The notes below the pieces were generated by a model. The model did no database searches. It was not told the DNA's origin and worked only from the letters and a program-made list of their open reading frames with translations. Positions 1-9,113 of a DNA stretch of 64,000 nt are shown in pieces; the first letter of the stretch is position 1, and every line of letters starts with the position of its first letter. A program made the position numbers and the translations under genes. The stretch comes from Novosphingobium album (ex Liu et al. 2023) (GTDB lineage Bacteria; Pseudomonadota; Alphaproteobacteria; Sphingomonadales; Sphingomonadaceae), in NCBI RefSeq assembly GCF_029076845.1, contig NZ_JARESE010000062.1, positions 124,001 through 188,000 of the forward strand. The letters are read 5' to 3'.

Positions 1-276
1 GACAAGGCCGGGCCACCACGCCACCGGCTTGATCTTCACCAGTTCGGGCAAGCGCTGCCACACCAGCCAGGCCAGGATCACCGGGATCACCAGGATATGA
101 TTGTAGGTGGAACTGTCCCACCACTGGCCCGCCATCGTCGCCCAGTCATGCGCGAAGGCGATCGGCAAGACCAGCCAGGCCAGCGCGAAGCGCGCCGCGC
201 CGATGCGCCACGCGGGCGGCAAGTCGCGCCAGCGCGGCCCGTCGAAGCGAGGCAGCGAAAGCGCGCTACGAAGCAT
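1..276 (-). CDS. xrtA: Exosortase A, N-terminal part (cut by window edge)
   Basis: Only the first 92 codons are inside the window; the gene continues to the left. The start is the ATG at 276, which overlaps the last codons of the glycosyltransferase. The fragment has a hydrophobic segment near residues 30-42, then WWDSSTYNHILVIPV, followed by another membrane segment. The aromatic/Asn-His stretch followed by a hydrophobic helix resembles the first part of exosortase membrane proteins, which cleave and anchor PEP-CTERM proteins at the inner membrane. The catalytic Cys/Arg/His region lies outside the window, so identification rests on this motif and on ten neighbouring XrtA-associated genes. 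Confidence 0.8.
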   Translation of the reverse strand, partial: MLRSALSLPRFDGPRWRDLPPAWRIGAARFALAWLVLPIAFAHDWATMAGQWWDSSTYNHILVIPVILAWLVWQRLPELVKIKPVAWWPGLV

Positions 277-1501
277 GACGCGCGGTCCGGGCGCCGACAT
301 CGACGATTTCGGGCAAGTCGGACAGCGCCGCGTCCCAGCTTGCGTTTTCCAGCACATAGTCGCGCGCCGCCAGCCCCATGCCATGCGCCCAGGCCGGATC
401 GTCCAGCAGCGCGAAAACGGCGGCGACCAGATCCTCGTCGCTCTGCGCCACCAGGAATTCGCGGCGGCTGGCCGCGTCGATCCCGGTCGCCGCATCGGGG
501 GTGAGCACCACCGGCAGCGTCATGGCCATGGCTTCCAGCACCTTGTTCTGCACGCCGCGCCCGATCTCCAGCGGGATCAGCGCCATGTCGGCCGCTTTCA
601 GCCAGGGGCGCACGTCATCCACCCGGCCCCAGACATGGATGCCGTCGCGCTGGTCGCGATCGGTCAGCCGCGAGGGGGGATTACGGCCGACGACATGGAA
701 GCTGGCGGCCGGCTCACGCTGGCGGATCGCCGGCAGGATACGGTCCATCACCCGCTCGACAGCGGTGATGTTGGGCGCATAGTCCATCTGGCCGGTGAAG
801 ACGAGGCGCGGGCCCGGCACGGCCAGCATCGCTTCGGCGGGCGCCACGCCGGCGGGATCGAAGAACGCGCTGTCGATGCCGTTGCCCAGCGCGCGCACGG
901 CGATCTTCGCCTTGCCGTCGGCCGGCAGGCGCGAGCGGAACAGGTTGGCTTCGGACTGGCTGATCAGCAGGCTGACATGCGCGCGCCGGGCCAGCCGCGC
1001 TTCCTCGGCGCGCAGCAGGCGGCCTTCGCGCGCGTCGATCCAGCGGCGCAGGCCCGAGCCCTTGGCGGCGAACGCCTCGAACTTGGCGGAATCGACATCG
1101 ACGAAATCGGCGATCACCCGCCCGGTGAAGCTGGCGGGCACATATTGCCCCATCTGGCCGGAAAACACATAGATCGTCCCGATCGGGCGCCGCGCGACGA
1201 GATCGCGGACGTAGCGCGAGATGGCCGGGCTGCGAAACGCCATGAGGCTGACCGGAATCCGTTCCAGCAGCGCCTCGACCCCGGCAAGCGCAAGCGGCTT
1301 CCTGCGTTCGACCAGGCAATAGGATCTGGTGATCCGGGCCAGTTCGGGCTCCTCGGCGAAATCGCGTTCGTCATCGGCGAAGGTCGCGACATGCACTGGC
1401 GCGATCTGCGCCAACCGCTTGAGGATGTGGTGAGAACGGATCTTGTCGCCCCGGTCGGGCGGAAACGGAATGCGGTGCGACAGGAACAGGATCTCGATCA
1501 T
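266..1501 (-). CDS. XrtA/PEP-CTERM-associated glycosyltransferase (TIGR03087-like)
   Basis: A 411-residue cytoplasmic glycosyltransferase, probably transferring a sugar during assembly of the exopolysaccharide repeat unit. The N-terminus has the family signature PFPPDRGDKIRSHH at about residues 11-24. The C-terminal half has the GT4-type donor site region (IPLEIGRGVQNKVLEAMA), where the Glu contacts the nucleotide sugar in this fold. The ATG at 1501 overlaps the stop of the FemAB-like gene by 4 bp; a longer open frame upstream is not needed. Its stop overlaps the start of xrtA. The context of exosortase genes fixes the assignment more than the fold alone. Acceptor and donor sugars cannot be told from the sequence. 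Confidence 0.85.
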   Translation of the reverse strand: MIEILFLSHRIPFPPDRGDKIRSHHILKRLAQIAPVHVATFADDERDFAEEPELARITRSYCLVERRKPLALAGVEALLERIPVSLMAFRSPAISRYVRDLVARRPIGTIYVFSGQMGQYVPASFTGRVIADFVDVDSAKFEAFAAKGSGLRRWIDAREGRLLRAEEARLARRAHVSLLISQSEANLFRSRLPADGKAKIAVRALGNGIDSAFFDPAGVAPAEAMLAVPGPRLVFTGQMDYAPNITAVERVMDRILPAIRQREPAASFHVVGRNPPSRLTDRDQRDGIHVWGRVDDVRPWLKAADMALIPLEIGRGVQNKVLEAMAMTLPVVLTPDAATGIDAASRREFLVAQSDEDLVAAVFALLDDPAWAHGMGLAARDYVLENASWDAALSDLPEIVDVGARTARHAS

Positions 1502-2577
1502 CACCCCAGGCCCCGCGCGATCAGCGGCCCGAGGCGATTGGCCAGCGCCAGCGGCAAGCGCTGCCACACCTCGATCTGCGCGGCGTGGCGGGCACTGGTG
1601 GGATCGGCATCGCGCCGCCCGGCCCCGGGCGCGGTCCAGCTCGCGTAAGTCAGCGGCGCGGGCTCGAAGCCCCAGTTGCGCTTGAAATGATAGGCACCGC
1701 TTCCGGTCTTGGAGCGGCCAAAATCGAAGTGGGTGCAGCCGCGCCGGCGTGCGTGGAGCATCAGCTCGTAATACATGCGGTCATTGGCGCGCAGCCGCCG
1801 CGCGTCCCAGGTGCCGCCGCCCCAATAAGGCATCACCGCGCCACCGTGATAGAGCGAAAGCACGCTCGCCACCGGCCGGCCCTGGTGGCGCACGGTCAGG
1901 ATATCGGCATCGGCGCCGAACAGATCGAGCACCGCGGCGAACAGCGCGCGCGGGAACACCGGGGTGCCCAGATTGCGCACGCTTTCGGCATAGACCGCGT
2001 AATGCGCCGCGCGATCGCCCTCGCCCATCCCCGCTTCGATCGTGAGATCGGCCTGCAGCCCCTTGCGCACTTCGGCCCGCTGCTTGCGCGGGATCGCGGT
2101 GAGTTGCGCCGCGTCATCCGCCGCCAGCGGCAGGACGAAGCCGCAATGCGAATCGCGCTTGAGCGTCCAGCCCGCGCGCGCTTGCGGAAGCTGGCCGCCG
2201 CGCAGCTCGATCGTCGGGCAGGAGCGGCGCAGCGCCAGTTCCTCCGTCGCCGCGAAGATCGCCTCGCCAGCGCAGCCGGGCCGGGCCAGCAGGCCGCCGC
2301 CCACGGCAAAGCCGCTGGACGCCAGCAGCCGGCCGAAGATGGGCGAATGCACTTCGTTCAGCGGCAGATAGGCCGCGATGGCATCATCCCGCTCGGCCAC
2401 CAGCGCCAGCGCGCGATTGCCGGTGCCGCGCTCCACCGCCGCCAGCCATGCCGGGCGGTGGAACGGGGTGGCATCGGGATGCGCCGCCAGGAACGCCTCG
2501 ATCCGGCGCGCCTCGCCGGGATCGGCCAGGTCGATCAAGCGCACCATCTCACGCGCGAGGGCGAAAGGCGCGTTCAT
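1501..2577 (-). CDS. FemAB-like XrtA/PEP-CTERM-associated protein (GNAT fold)
   Basis: A 358-residue protein of the FemAB/GNAT superfamily, of the type found in XrtA loci (TIGR03019-like). The C-terminal GNAT-like part shows YYELMLHARRRGCTHFDFGR and then a GSGAYHFKRNWGFEP stretch, typical of this group. FemAB proteins transfer aminoacyl or acyl groups; the acceptor here is unknown, but decoration of the exopolysaccharide or its lipid-linked precursor is likely. The ATG at 2577 overlaps the deacetylase stop by 4 bp and gives MNAPFALAREMVRL. An open frame extends further upstream but only shadows the deacetylase gene. The gene is translationally coupled to both neighbours. Confidence 0.83.
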   Translation of the reverse strand: MNAPFALAREMVRLIDLADPGEARRIEAFLAAHPDATPFHRPAWLAAVERGTGNRALALVAERDDAIAAYLPLNEVHSPIFGRLLASSGFAVGGGLLARPGCAGEAIFAATEELALRRSCPTIELRGGQLPQARAGWTLKRDSHCGFVLPLAADDAAQLTAIPRKQRAEVRKGLQADLTIEAGMGEGDRAAHYAVYAESVRNLGTPVFPRALFAAVLDLFGADADILTVRHQGRPVASVLSLYHGGAVMPYWGGGTWDARRLRANDRMYYELMLHARRRGCTHFDFGRSKTGSGAYHFKRNWGFEPAPLTYASWTAPGAGRRDADPTSARHAAQIEVWQRLPLALANRLGPLIARGLG

Positions 2578-3446
2578 GCCGCCAGCATCACCGCGCGGCT
2601 CGCCTCGCGCGCGGCGATCGCGTCCATCCGGCCCCAGGCGAATTCGGCGATGAGCTGGCGCAGCTTGGGCGCCATCGCGGCCAGATTGGTATAATGCCGC
2701 AAGCGCGAGCGCATGGGCGCGTGATCGACGCGCGGCTGGCCCGGATCGATTTCCCACGGATGGAAATAGAACACCGCCGGGCGCTCCTCGCGGCGATTGA
2801 CCTGCCGGATCGCCCAGCGCGAGAAGCCATAGGGCAGCACGCGGAAGAAGCCCCCGCCCCCGGCCGCCAGCCGGCGCCCGGCGAACATCGCGGTCGTCAC
2901 CGGAAGCTCGATCAGGTCGCATCCCGGCAAGGGCCGGAAGGCAAAGCGCGGCGCCTCGCGCCAGCCGTAATGGTCATGCGCGATCGGCGCGACGCTGGAG
3001 CTGTAGGCAAAGCCCTGCTCGGCCAGGACCGGATAGGCCCAGGGCGTGCGCTGGTCGATCGAGAAGCTGGGCGCGCGATAGCCGGTCACGGCCATGCCCG
3101 CCGCATCCTCGATCGCCTTGCGGCTCATTTCGAGATCGCGGGCGAAAGCCGTGGCCCCCAGGCGGAACACGCGGTCATGGTCCCAGCCGTGGCTCGCCAG
3201 TTCATGCCCTTCGGCAACGATACGGCGCATCAGCGCGGGATGGCGCCGGGCCACCCAGCCCAACGTGAAGAACGTGGCCTTGACCCCGCCATCGGCGAAC
3301 ATGCGCAGGATCTCGTCGCAATTGCGATCGACCCGGTCGGTCAGCGAATCCCAGCTTCCCTTGTCGATCACGTTCTCGAACGCGCCGACCTGGAACCAGT
3401 CCTCGACATCGACCGAGAGTCCGTTGATGGGCCCGCTGCCAGTCAT
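2574..3446 (-). CDS. XrtA-associated polysaccharide deacetylase (NodB family)
   Basis: A 290-residue carbohydrate deacetylase, CE4/NodB-like with the C-terminal extension usual for the XrtA group (TIGR03006/DUF3473-like). Motif 1 is DVEDW at residues 13-17 and motif 2 is HGWDH at 86-90, giving the catalytic Asp and the metal-binding Asp/His/His. It likely removes N-acetyl groups from the nascent exopolysaccharide. No signal peptide is visible, so the protein may act in the cytoplasm or leave by another route; this is typical of the XrtA subgroup. It sits between the ExeA-like ATPase (29-bp gap) and the FemAB-like gene (4-bp overlap), within one leftward operon. Confidence 0.88.
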   Translation of the reverse strand: MTGSGPINGLSVDVEDWFQVGAFENVIDKGSWDSLTDRVDRNCDEILRMFADGGVKATFFTLGWVARRHPALMRRIVAEGHELASHGWDHDRVFRLGATAFARDLEMSRKAIEDAAGMAVTGYRAPSFSIDQRTPWAYPVLAEQGFAYSSSVAPIAHDHYGWREAPRFAFRPLPGCDLIELPVTTAMFAGRRLAAGGGGFFRVLPYGFSRWAIRQVNRREERPAVFYFHPWEIDPGQPRVDHAPMRSRLRHYTNLAAMAPKLRQLIAEFAWGRMDAIAAREASRAVMLAA

Positions 3447-3475
3447 CGTGCCTTGTTCCCTCCGCGCGGAGGCGG

Positions 3476-4687
3476 TCAGGCCGCCTCGCGCTGTCCTTCG
3501 CCGCTTTCGATGAACTCGATCAGCATGGTGAGCGTATGACGGATGGTGCGATCCTGCTCGGCAAGCTGCGCTTCCAGTGCCGCGATCCGCGTGTTGAGCT
3601 GCTCGACCTGCCCGGCATGGGCCGCCTCGGCCTGCTCCTCGCGATCCTCCGCCGCGTTCGCCAGTTCGACGACCGCCTGCTGCAATTCGACGATTTGCGC
3701 GTCCCGCTCGGCCAGCGAGGCTTCGAGGCGCAACAACGCTTCGGCGCTGGCGGCCGGGGGTTGCGTCGCGGGAATCGCGGCGACCGGCTCGGGCGCGGCC
3801 TCGACGGCGTCGGCCGCCGCGACGGGTTCGGCCGGCTCGGCCGGCTGGGGCCGCGGGCTGACGATGGCGATCGCGCCGTCGTCATGCAACTCGGCCAGCA
3901 CGCTGTGGAGCATCGCCGCGTCGATCCGCGTGCGCTGCTCGACCGCGCCGAGCAGCAGCAGGCGGTTGACGATCTGGTTGATCCGGCGGGGAATGCCGCC
4001 GGTCGCATCGTAGATTTCGGCGAAGACACGCTGGTCGAACGCGGGATTGCCGCTCCAGCCCACGCATTTCATGCGATGCTCGATATAGGGCTGCACTTCC
4101 TTGGGCTCCATCGCCGTCAGGTGGTGCGTGGCGATCACGCGCTGGCGCAGCTGTTCGAGATCGGGATGCTCCAGCAGCAGGTCGCGGAACTCGGGCTGGC
4201 CCAGCAGCAGCGTCTGCAGCAACGGGTGCGAGCCGAGCTGGAAGTTCGACAGCATCCGCAGCTCTTCCAGTGCGGCGATCGACAGGTTCTGCGATTCGTC
4301 CACGATCAGCAGGCAGCGCCGGCCGGCGCGCGCCTCGTCATGCAGGAAGCTCTCGATCGCGCCGAGCGCGGAGGCCTTGTCATGCCCCTCGATCATCAGG
4401 CCGAACGCCTGGGCGACGACGTGGACGATCTCCTCGCCATCCAGCTTGCTGGTGACGATCTGCGCCGCCGTCAGCCGCGACGGGTCGATCATCGCCATCA
4501 GGTGCGCCACCAGCGTCGACTTGCCCGCGCCGACCTCGCCGGTGATGACGACGAAACCCTCGCCCTGGGCCAGCCCGTAGCCGAGGTACGACAGCGCCTT
4601 GCGGTGCGTCAGGCTCTCGAAATAGAAGGCCGGATCGGGGGTAAGCTGGAACGGCCTGGCATCGAGCCCGTAGAAATCATCGAACAT
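3476..4687 (-). CDS. XrtA-associated ExeA-like AAA ATPase
   Basis: A 403-residue ATPase of the ExeA/GspA type found in XrtA loci (TIGR03015-like). The start MFDDFYGLDARPFQL is the family hallmark, with Walker A GEVGAGKST at residues 50-58 and a Walker B region CLLIVDESQNL. After about residue 290 comes an Ala/Pro-rich linker and a long C-terminal heptad stretch predicted as coiled coil (LRLEASLAERDAQIVELQQ). It probably energises or organises exopolysaccharide export at the inner membrane. The coiled-coil tail could bind the chain-length protein, which is also coiled; that is inference. The ATG at 4687 lies 17 bp after the barrel gene's stop. Confidence 0.86.
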   Translation of the reverse strand: MFDDFYGLDARPFQLTPDPAFYFESLTHRKALSYLGYGLAQGEGFVVITGEVGAGKSTLVAHLMAMIDPSRLTAAQIVTSKLDGEEIVHVVAQAFGLMIEGHDKASALGAIESFLHDEARAGRRCLLIVDESQNLSIAALEELRMLSNFQLGSHPLLQTLLLGQPEFRDLLLEHPDLEQLRQRVIATHHLTAMEPKEVQPYIEHRMKCVGWSGNPAFDQRVFAEIYDATGGIPRRINQIVNRLLLLGAVEQRTRIDAAMLHSVLAELHDDGAIAIVSPRPQPAEPAEPVAAADAVEAAPEPVAAIPATQPPAASAEALLRLEASLAERDAQIVELQQAVVELANAAEDREEQAEAAHAGQVEQLNTRIAALEAQLAEQDRTIRHTLTMLIEFIESGEGQREAA

Positions 4688-4704
4688 CGGTTTCTCCTTC
4701 GGGC

Positions 4705-6453
4705 TCAGAAGCTGTAGCGCAGGCCGACAAGGGCGGACGCGGTCCACAAGTCGTCGATCAGGCCGTCATCATAGGTCGTGCCGTCGATGCCGACCGCGGC
4801 GGTGGCGTGGAGGTGATCGGTAAGCGTGCGGTAATAAGCCGCCGTCGCGCCCAGCGAACTGGTATCGCCGAACAGCACATCGCCGCTTTTCAGCCAGTTG
4901 GCATAGAGATTGGTCGAAAAGCCCGAATGCTGGTCGATCTCGCCGTTGAGGTAGGCCGCCAGCCAGTAGTTCTCGTCGATCGTGCCATTGGCGGAGGCCA
5001 GGATCGTGCCCGGCGCGGCGATGAACTTGCGCCGGTCGTAACCCGCGCCCACGCCCGTGGTGATCCGGCCGAGATCGACCGCATAGCTCGCCACCACGCC
5101 GCGCGCGCGGAACGTGGCCGAACGCACCGAGCCGAGCGCGCCGGACAGGCAGTTGTTGCCCTGGAGCGAGGCGACGCAGCCGCGCAGGTCGCCCGAAAGC
5201 GGATCGCGCACCGCGTCGAAATCGGTCGGCAAGTCGCCGATGGCGCGGTTCACCTGGCCGCCGAAGCCGGCGATGTTGTCATAGACCGCAAGGCTCAGCG
5301 TGCTGCGCCGGGTCGGCATGTAGGTCAGCGTGCCGGTATAGCTGGTCGAACCATAGCGGCGGCCGACATGCGCGGTAAGCGAGGTGCGCGGGCTGGGCCG
5401 CCACATCACGCCCACGTCCCAGATCAGCCCGTCGGTATCGTAGGCCAGCACGCGCGGCGCGCTCTTGTCGGTCTTGTAGCGACCGTCCTTGCCGATCACC
5501 GGCGCGCCAGTGGCATCGCGCACGGCATCGCGGCTGGAAATCTCGACATCCTCATAGCCGAGCGCGCCGGTCGCCTGCACGGTGCGCGACAACGGCACCG
5601 TCACGATCGCGCGCGCCTGCATGTCGCGCACGCGCTGGTCGAGGTTGGAGATGTCTTCCTGATAGAAGCTGCCCGCCGCGCCCAGCCCCACGGGCAGCAC
5701 CGTTCCCGGCGCCACGCCCGCCTCGACATCGGCGACGTGGACCGTGCTGTGATCGAAGATGTCGTTCGCCGGCGCGCCCGGCGTGGGCACATAGGCATCG
5801 GGTTGTTCGACGCGGGTATAGCCGAAGCGGTAGTTTGCCCCAATCGTCACGTCACCCGCCCGCGTGGCAAGCGAAGGCCCGGCATAGACCGAGTAGACCT
5901 GCGTCACCGCGTCGTTGTCGCCCAGCGCGCTTGCCAGCGCCGAATTGACCTGCTCGACCGAGGAGCGCGTGGCCAGGCCCCCCGCCTCGATCGTCACGCC
6001 CGGCGTGATCGTGGTGTAGCCGCGCGCCACACCGCTGAGGAAATCGCTGTCTTCCGCCTTCTTGCCCCAGCCGAAGCGCCGTTCATAGCGCAGCGAGACG
6101 GCGGCGGCATTGTGCTGGCCGGAGACGCCCGCGTCGACGCCGGCGGCGAGCCGCGAATAGGTCAGCACCTCGTCGCCCGGCGAAAGCTCGGCATCGACGA
6201 CTTGCGCGGCCTCGATATAAGGCACGATCTCAACCGCCTTGGCCCCGCGCCGCGAGCGCGGACCATGCGCCGAGCGGCCCGCTTCGCGCGGCGTGGCGGC
6301 ATCGGCCTCGTCACCATCGGGACTGCCGCTGGCGCCGCTGCCGCCCAGATCGCCATAGCCGATCGACTGAGCCGAGGCGAAGGAAGGCAGCGCGCAGGCG
6401 GCCAGCGCCGCCAGTGCCAGAAACCTGCCGGGATTGCGTGACATCGTTGTCAT
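4705..6453 (-). CDS. XrtA/PEP-CTERM-associated outer-membrane beta-barrel (TIGR03016-like)
   Basis: A 582-residue outer-membrane protein. MTTMSRNPGRFLALAALA begins a Sec signal peptide, cleaved after about ASAQ near residue 29. The rest alternates polar and hydrophobic residues with many Gly/Tyr/Thr, and it ends in GLRYSF with the terminal Phe typical of barrels. Homologues in XrtA loci are thought to form the exit pore for the polysaccharide. The ATG at 6453 overlaps the stop of the tyrosine kinase by 4 bp; a second ATG lies 9 bp further in. A Gly/Ser/Asp-rich stretch after the signal peptide probably forms a flexible periplasmic segment. Confidence 0.82.
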   Translation of the reverse strand: MTTMSRNPGRFLALAALAACALPSFASAQSIGYGDLGGSGASGSPDGDEADAATPREAGRSAHGPRSRRGAKAVEIVPYIEAAQVVDAELSPGDEVLTYSRLAAGVDAGVSGQHNAAAVSLRYERRFGWGKKAEDSDFLSGVARGYTTITPGVTIEAGGLATRSSVEQVNSALASALGDNDAVTQVYSVYAGPSLATRAGDVTIGANYRFGYTRVEQPDAYVPTPGAPANDIFDHSTVHVADVEAGVAPGTVLPVGLGAAGSFYQEDISNLDQRVRDMQARAIVTVPLSRTVQATGALGYEDVEISSRDAVRDATGAPVIGKDGRYKTDKSAPRVLAYDTDGLIWDVGVMWRPSPRTSLTAHVGRRYGSTSYTGTLTYMPTRRSTLSLAVYDNIAGFGGQVNRAIGDLPTDFDAVRDPLSGDLRGCVASLQGNNCLSGALGSVRSATFRARGVVASYAVDLGRITTGVGAGYDRRKFIAAPGTILASANGTIDENYWLAAYLNGEIDQHSGFSTNLYANWLKSGDVLFGDTSSLGATAAYYRTLTDHLHATAAVGIDGTTYDDGLIDDLWTASALVGLRYSF

Positions 6454-7541
6454 CCCCTGTATCCGTAATAAGTGCCGAAGCGCCGGCCGCTGGGGCTGAA
6501 CTGGGTGGCGTTCAGCAGAAGCTGGATGTTCGGGCAGGCGCCGAGCAGCGAGATCGCATCCTCCAGCGCGCCTTGCCCGGTGCGATCGGCCCGCACCACG
6601 ATGACGACCTGGCCGACATACTTGGCCAGTTCGGCGGCGGGCGAGGCGGCCAGCGCGGGCGGCGAATCGAAAATCACGATGCGATGCGGCGCGCCTTGCG
6701 TCAGCCGGTCGAGCACGCGCGCGGTGCGCGAGGAATTGAGGTATTCGCTGTCGTTGGTCGTGGCATCGCCCGCCGGCAACACCCAGAGGCCGGGAATGTC
6801 GGTGCCGATGACGAAATCGGCGACATCGGCCGTCTCGTCCATCAGCCCGTCCATCAGCCCCGGACCGCCGGGCAGGCCCAGCGCGCTCAGCACCGAGGGC
6901 TTGGCGAAATCGGCATCGACCAGCAGGACTTCGCTTTCCTTCTCGGCCGCGATCGACAGCGCGAGATTGACCGCGCAATAAGTCTTGCCCTCGCCCGGAT
7001 GGGGCGAGCTGACAAGGATGCGCTGCGCCGCGCCGCCCGCGTTGTGGCGGCGCAGATCGGCCGCGTGCACCAGCAACTGGCGCTTGACGATGCGGAACTC
7101 CTCCAGCAGCGCCGTGACCGAGCCCTCGGGCACGATCAGCCCCTGCTCGCGCAAGTGATCGCGGTCGATCGGATGATGCTTGCCGCCGAAGCGGACCGGC
7201 TCGGGCGCGGCGGGTGCCGGGGTTGCGGCGGCCTGGGGCGCGGGTTCGACCGGCGCGGGAGCGGCTTGCGCCACCGGAACCGGATCGGGCCGGATCGGAT
7301 TGGCCACGACCTGATCAGGCACGGCCGGCTGCGGACGAGCGGCGGGCTCGGGCGCCACCCTTGCCTGCGGCCGCGCCGGGCCCTTCCTTGGCGGCGGGAT
7401 GAGATCGCCCGGAATCGGCGGTGCGATGAAGCGGTTGAGATCGAACTGCCCCGCCGCGCGCTCGATCAGCGAATCGCCGCGCGGCGCGCCATCGGGCGCG
7501 CCCTGCTTGCGGGGAACCGGGATCTTGGATTGATCGGTCAT
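6450..7541 (-). CDS. XrtA-associated tyrosine autokinase (BY-kinase)
   Basis: A 363-residue bacterial tyrosine kinase domain protein (CpsD/Wzc-like, TIGR03018 group) that should control polymer length through its membrane partner encoded 12 bp upstream. A Pro/Ala-rich linker covers roughly residues 45-115. Walker A is GEGKT at 183-187 and the Walker A-prime region is VLLVDADFAKPSVL. The C-terminus GTYYGYRG is a short tyrosine cluster, the usual autophosphorylation site. As in other XrtA loci, the kinase is a separate polypeptide from the Wzz-like chain-length protein. The stop overlaps the start of the barrel gene. Confidence 0.88.
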   Translation of the reverse strand: MTDQSKIPVPRKQGAPDGAPRGDSLIERAAGQFDLNRFIAPPIPGDLIPPPRKGPARPQARVAPEPAARPQPAVPDQVVANPIRPDPVPVAQAAPAPVEPAPQAAATPAPAAPEPVRFGGKHHPIDRDHLREQGLIVPEGSVTALLEEFRIVKRQLLVHAADLRRHNAGGAAQRILVSSPHPGEGKTYCAVNLALSIAAEKESEVLLVDADFAKPSVLSALGLPGGPGLMDGLMDETADVADFVIGTDIPGLWVLPAGDATTNDSEYLNSSRTARVLDRLTQGAPHRIVIFDSPPALAASPAAELAKYVGQVVIVVRADRTGQGALEDAISLLGACPNIQLLLNATQFSPSGRRFGTYYGYRG

Positions 7542-7553
7542 TCGCGTTCCCCC

Positions 7554-9077
7554 TCAGGCCACCATGCCGCGCTGGATGAATTCGGCCGCCAGCAGCACCA
7601 CGAACAGCCCGCCAAGCGCCGCGCTGGCGCCGTAGAAATACTTGAGCCGCTTGCGCCCCAGCTCGCGCGCCGCGTCGGTCATCGTCTGCGAGATCGCGCC
7701 GAGCACCGGCAGGCCGGTGACACGTTCCAGGCTCGCGGTGGTCGAGAAAGTCGAACGCAGCTTGCTGAGCGCGAAGGCGAAGGCCGCGCCGCCGCCCAGG
7801 CCGACCATCAGCACGCCAAGCAGCAGCACCGGCCGGTTGGGCGCGACAGGCGAGCGCGGCGTCGTGGGCGGATCGACCACTTCGAACTTCACCGCCTCGC
7901 GCTCGGTCTTGATCTCGCCGCGCAGGCGCAGTTCCTCACGGTCCTGCAGCAGCTTGTCGTACTGTTCGCGCAGCACGTCATAATCGCGGTTGATCTTCTG
8001 GGCCTGCGCGGCCGCTTCGGGGTTGTCGAGCTGCATCGAGGTGAGGTTGGCCACGTCCGATTGCAGCGAAGCCTTGCGCGAGGTCAGCGACTGCACCGTC
8101 GCCTGGCGATCGGCGCGGATCGACTGGAGCGAGCTGTAGGCCGGATTGGGCACGCCGCCGCCACCGCCGGCCGCTTCCTGATCGGCCGCGCCCTTCAGCG
8201 CGGCGATCTGGTTCTTGGCGGCGATCACGTCGGGATGGTTCTCGGTCAGCCCGCGCGCGCGCATCCCGGCCAGATCGGCCTGGGCCCGCGCCAGCGAAGC
8301 CGAGGCGCTGCCCATGACACCGCCGGGCAAGGTGCGCGGCGTGCCGGCAAGCTGCCCGTCGATCGCGGCCAGCGCGCTTTGCGCCGCCGCCAGATCGGCC
8401 TCCACCCCGCGCAGTTCGGAGCGCGAGGATTCCAGCCGCTGCTGGTTGGCCGCGCCGCCCTGCACCATTTCCGGGTGCTGCGTTTCGAACACGCGACGGC
8501 GCTGTTCGGCCGCTTCCAGCTCCTTCTCGCGCTGGGCCAGCTGCTGGTTCACGAATTCCAGCGTCTCGGTCATGTCGCCGCGATTGCCGGCAAGGTTTTC
8601 CTCGCGGAAGATGTCGATCAGCTTCTGGGCGATGTCCTGCGCCAGCTTGGCGTTCTCCGCGTCGGAGAACGAGCCGTTGTTGGAAATCGCGGTAATCTCG
8701 AACAGGTTGTCCTGCTGGCTGACCACCTTGATGTTGTCCGCCAGCTTGAGCACTTCGGCTTCCAGCTGCTTGGGCGTTTCCACCGTGTCGCCGATGCGGG
8801 TGGCGCGCACGACCTTTTCCAGATTGACCGCGCTGGTCAGCGTCTGGCGGATGCGCTCGATATCCCGCTTGCGATCGGCCACGCCGATGCCGACCTGCTC
8901 GGCCAGCGCGTCGTCAAGCTGCACGAAGATGCGCGCGTTCGATTCGTAGCTGTTGGGAATCATCGCCACGACCAGCCAGCCCACCAGGCAGACCGCCCAG
9001 GCCACCGCCAGCGCGATCCAGCGCCTGTGCCAGACGCTGTGGATGGCCGAAAGAACTTCTTCGTAGAGCGAATTCAT
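7554..9077 (-). CDS. XrtA-associated chain-length determinant (Wzz/PCP family)
   Basis: A 507-residue inner-membrane polysaccharide co-polymerase (TIGR03007-like). A first membrane helix follows the start (WIALAVAWAVCLVGWLVVAM, about residues 20-39). A long periplasmic coiled-coil region occupies the middle, with many Glu/Gln/Arg heptads. A short conserved segment (VVDPPTTPRSPVAPNRP) precedes the second membrane helix, as usual for Wzz proteins. A further hydrophobic segment lies at the C-terminus (YGASAALGGLFVVLLAAEF). It sets polymer length and activates the kinase encoded next. The start ATG at 9077 follows the export lipoprotein gene by 36 bp. Confidence 0.9.
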   Translation of the reverse strand: MNSLYEEVLSAIHSVWHRRWIALAVAWAVCLVGWLVVAMIPNSYESNARIFVQLDDALAEQVGIGVADRKRDIERIRQTLTSAVNLEKVVRATRIGDTVETPKQLEAEVLKLADNIKVVSQQDNLFEITAISNNGSFSDAENAKLAQDIAQKLIDIFREENLAGNRGDMTETLEFVNQQLAQREKELEAAEQRRRVFETQHPEMVQGGAANQQRLESSRSELRGVEADLAAAQSALAAIDGQLAGTPRTLPGGVMGSASASLARAQADLAGMRARGLTENHPDVIAAKNQIAALKGAADQEAAGGGGGVPNPAYSSLQSIRADRQATVQSLTSRKASLQSDVANLTSMQLDNPEAAAQAQKINRDYDVLREQYDKLLQDREELRLRGEIKTEREAVKFEVVDPPTTPRSPVAPNRPVLLLGVLMVGLGGGAAFAFALSKLRSTFSTTASLERVTGLPVLGAISQTMTDAARELGRKRLKYFYGASAALGGLFVVLLAAEFIQRGMVA

Positions 9078-9113
9078 GTTGGTGTGCTCTGGTCCTTGCC
9101 TGTCCGCGCCTGC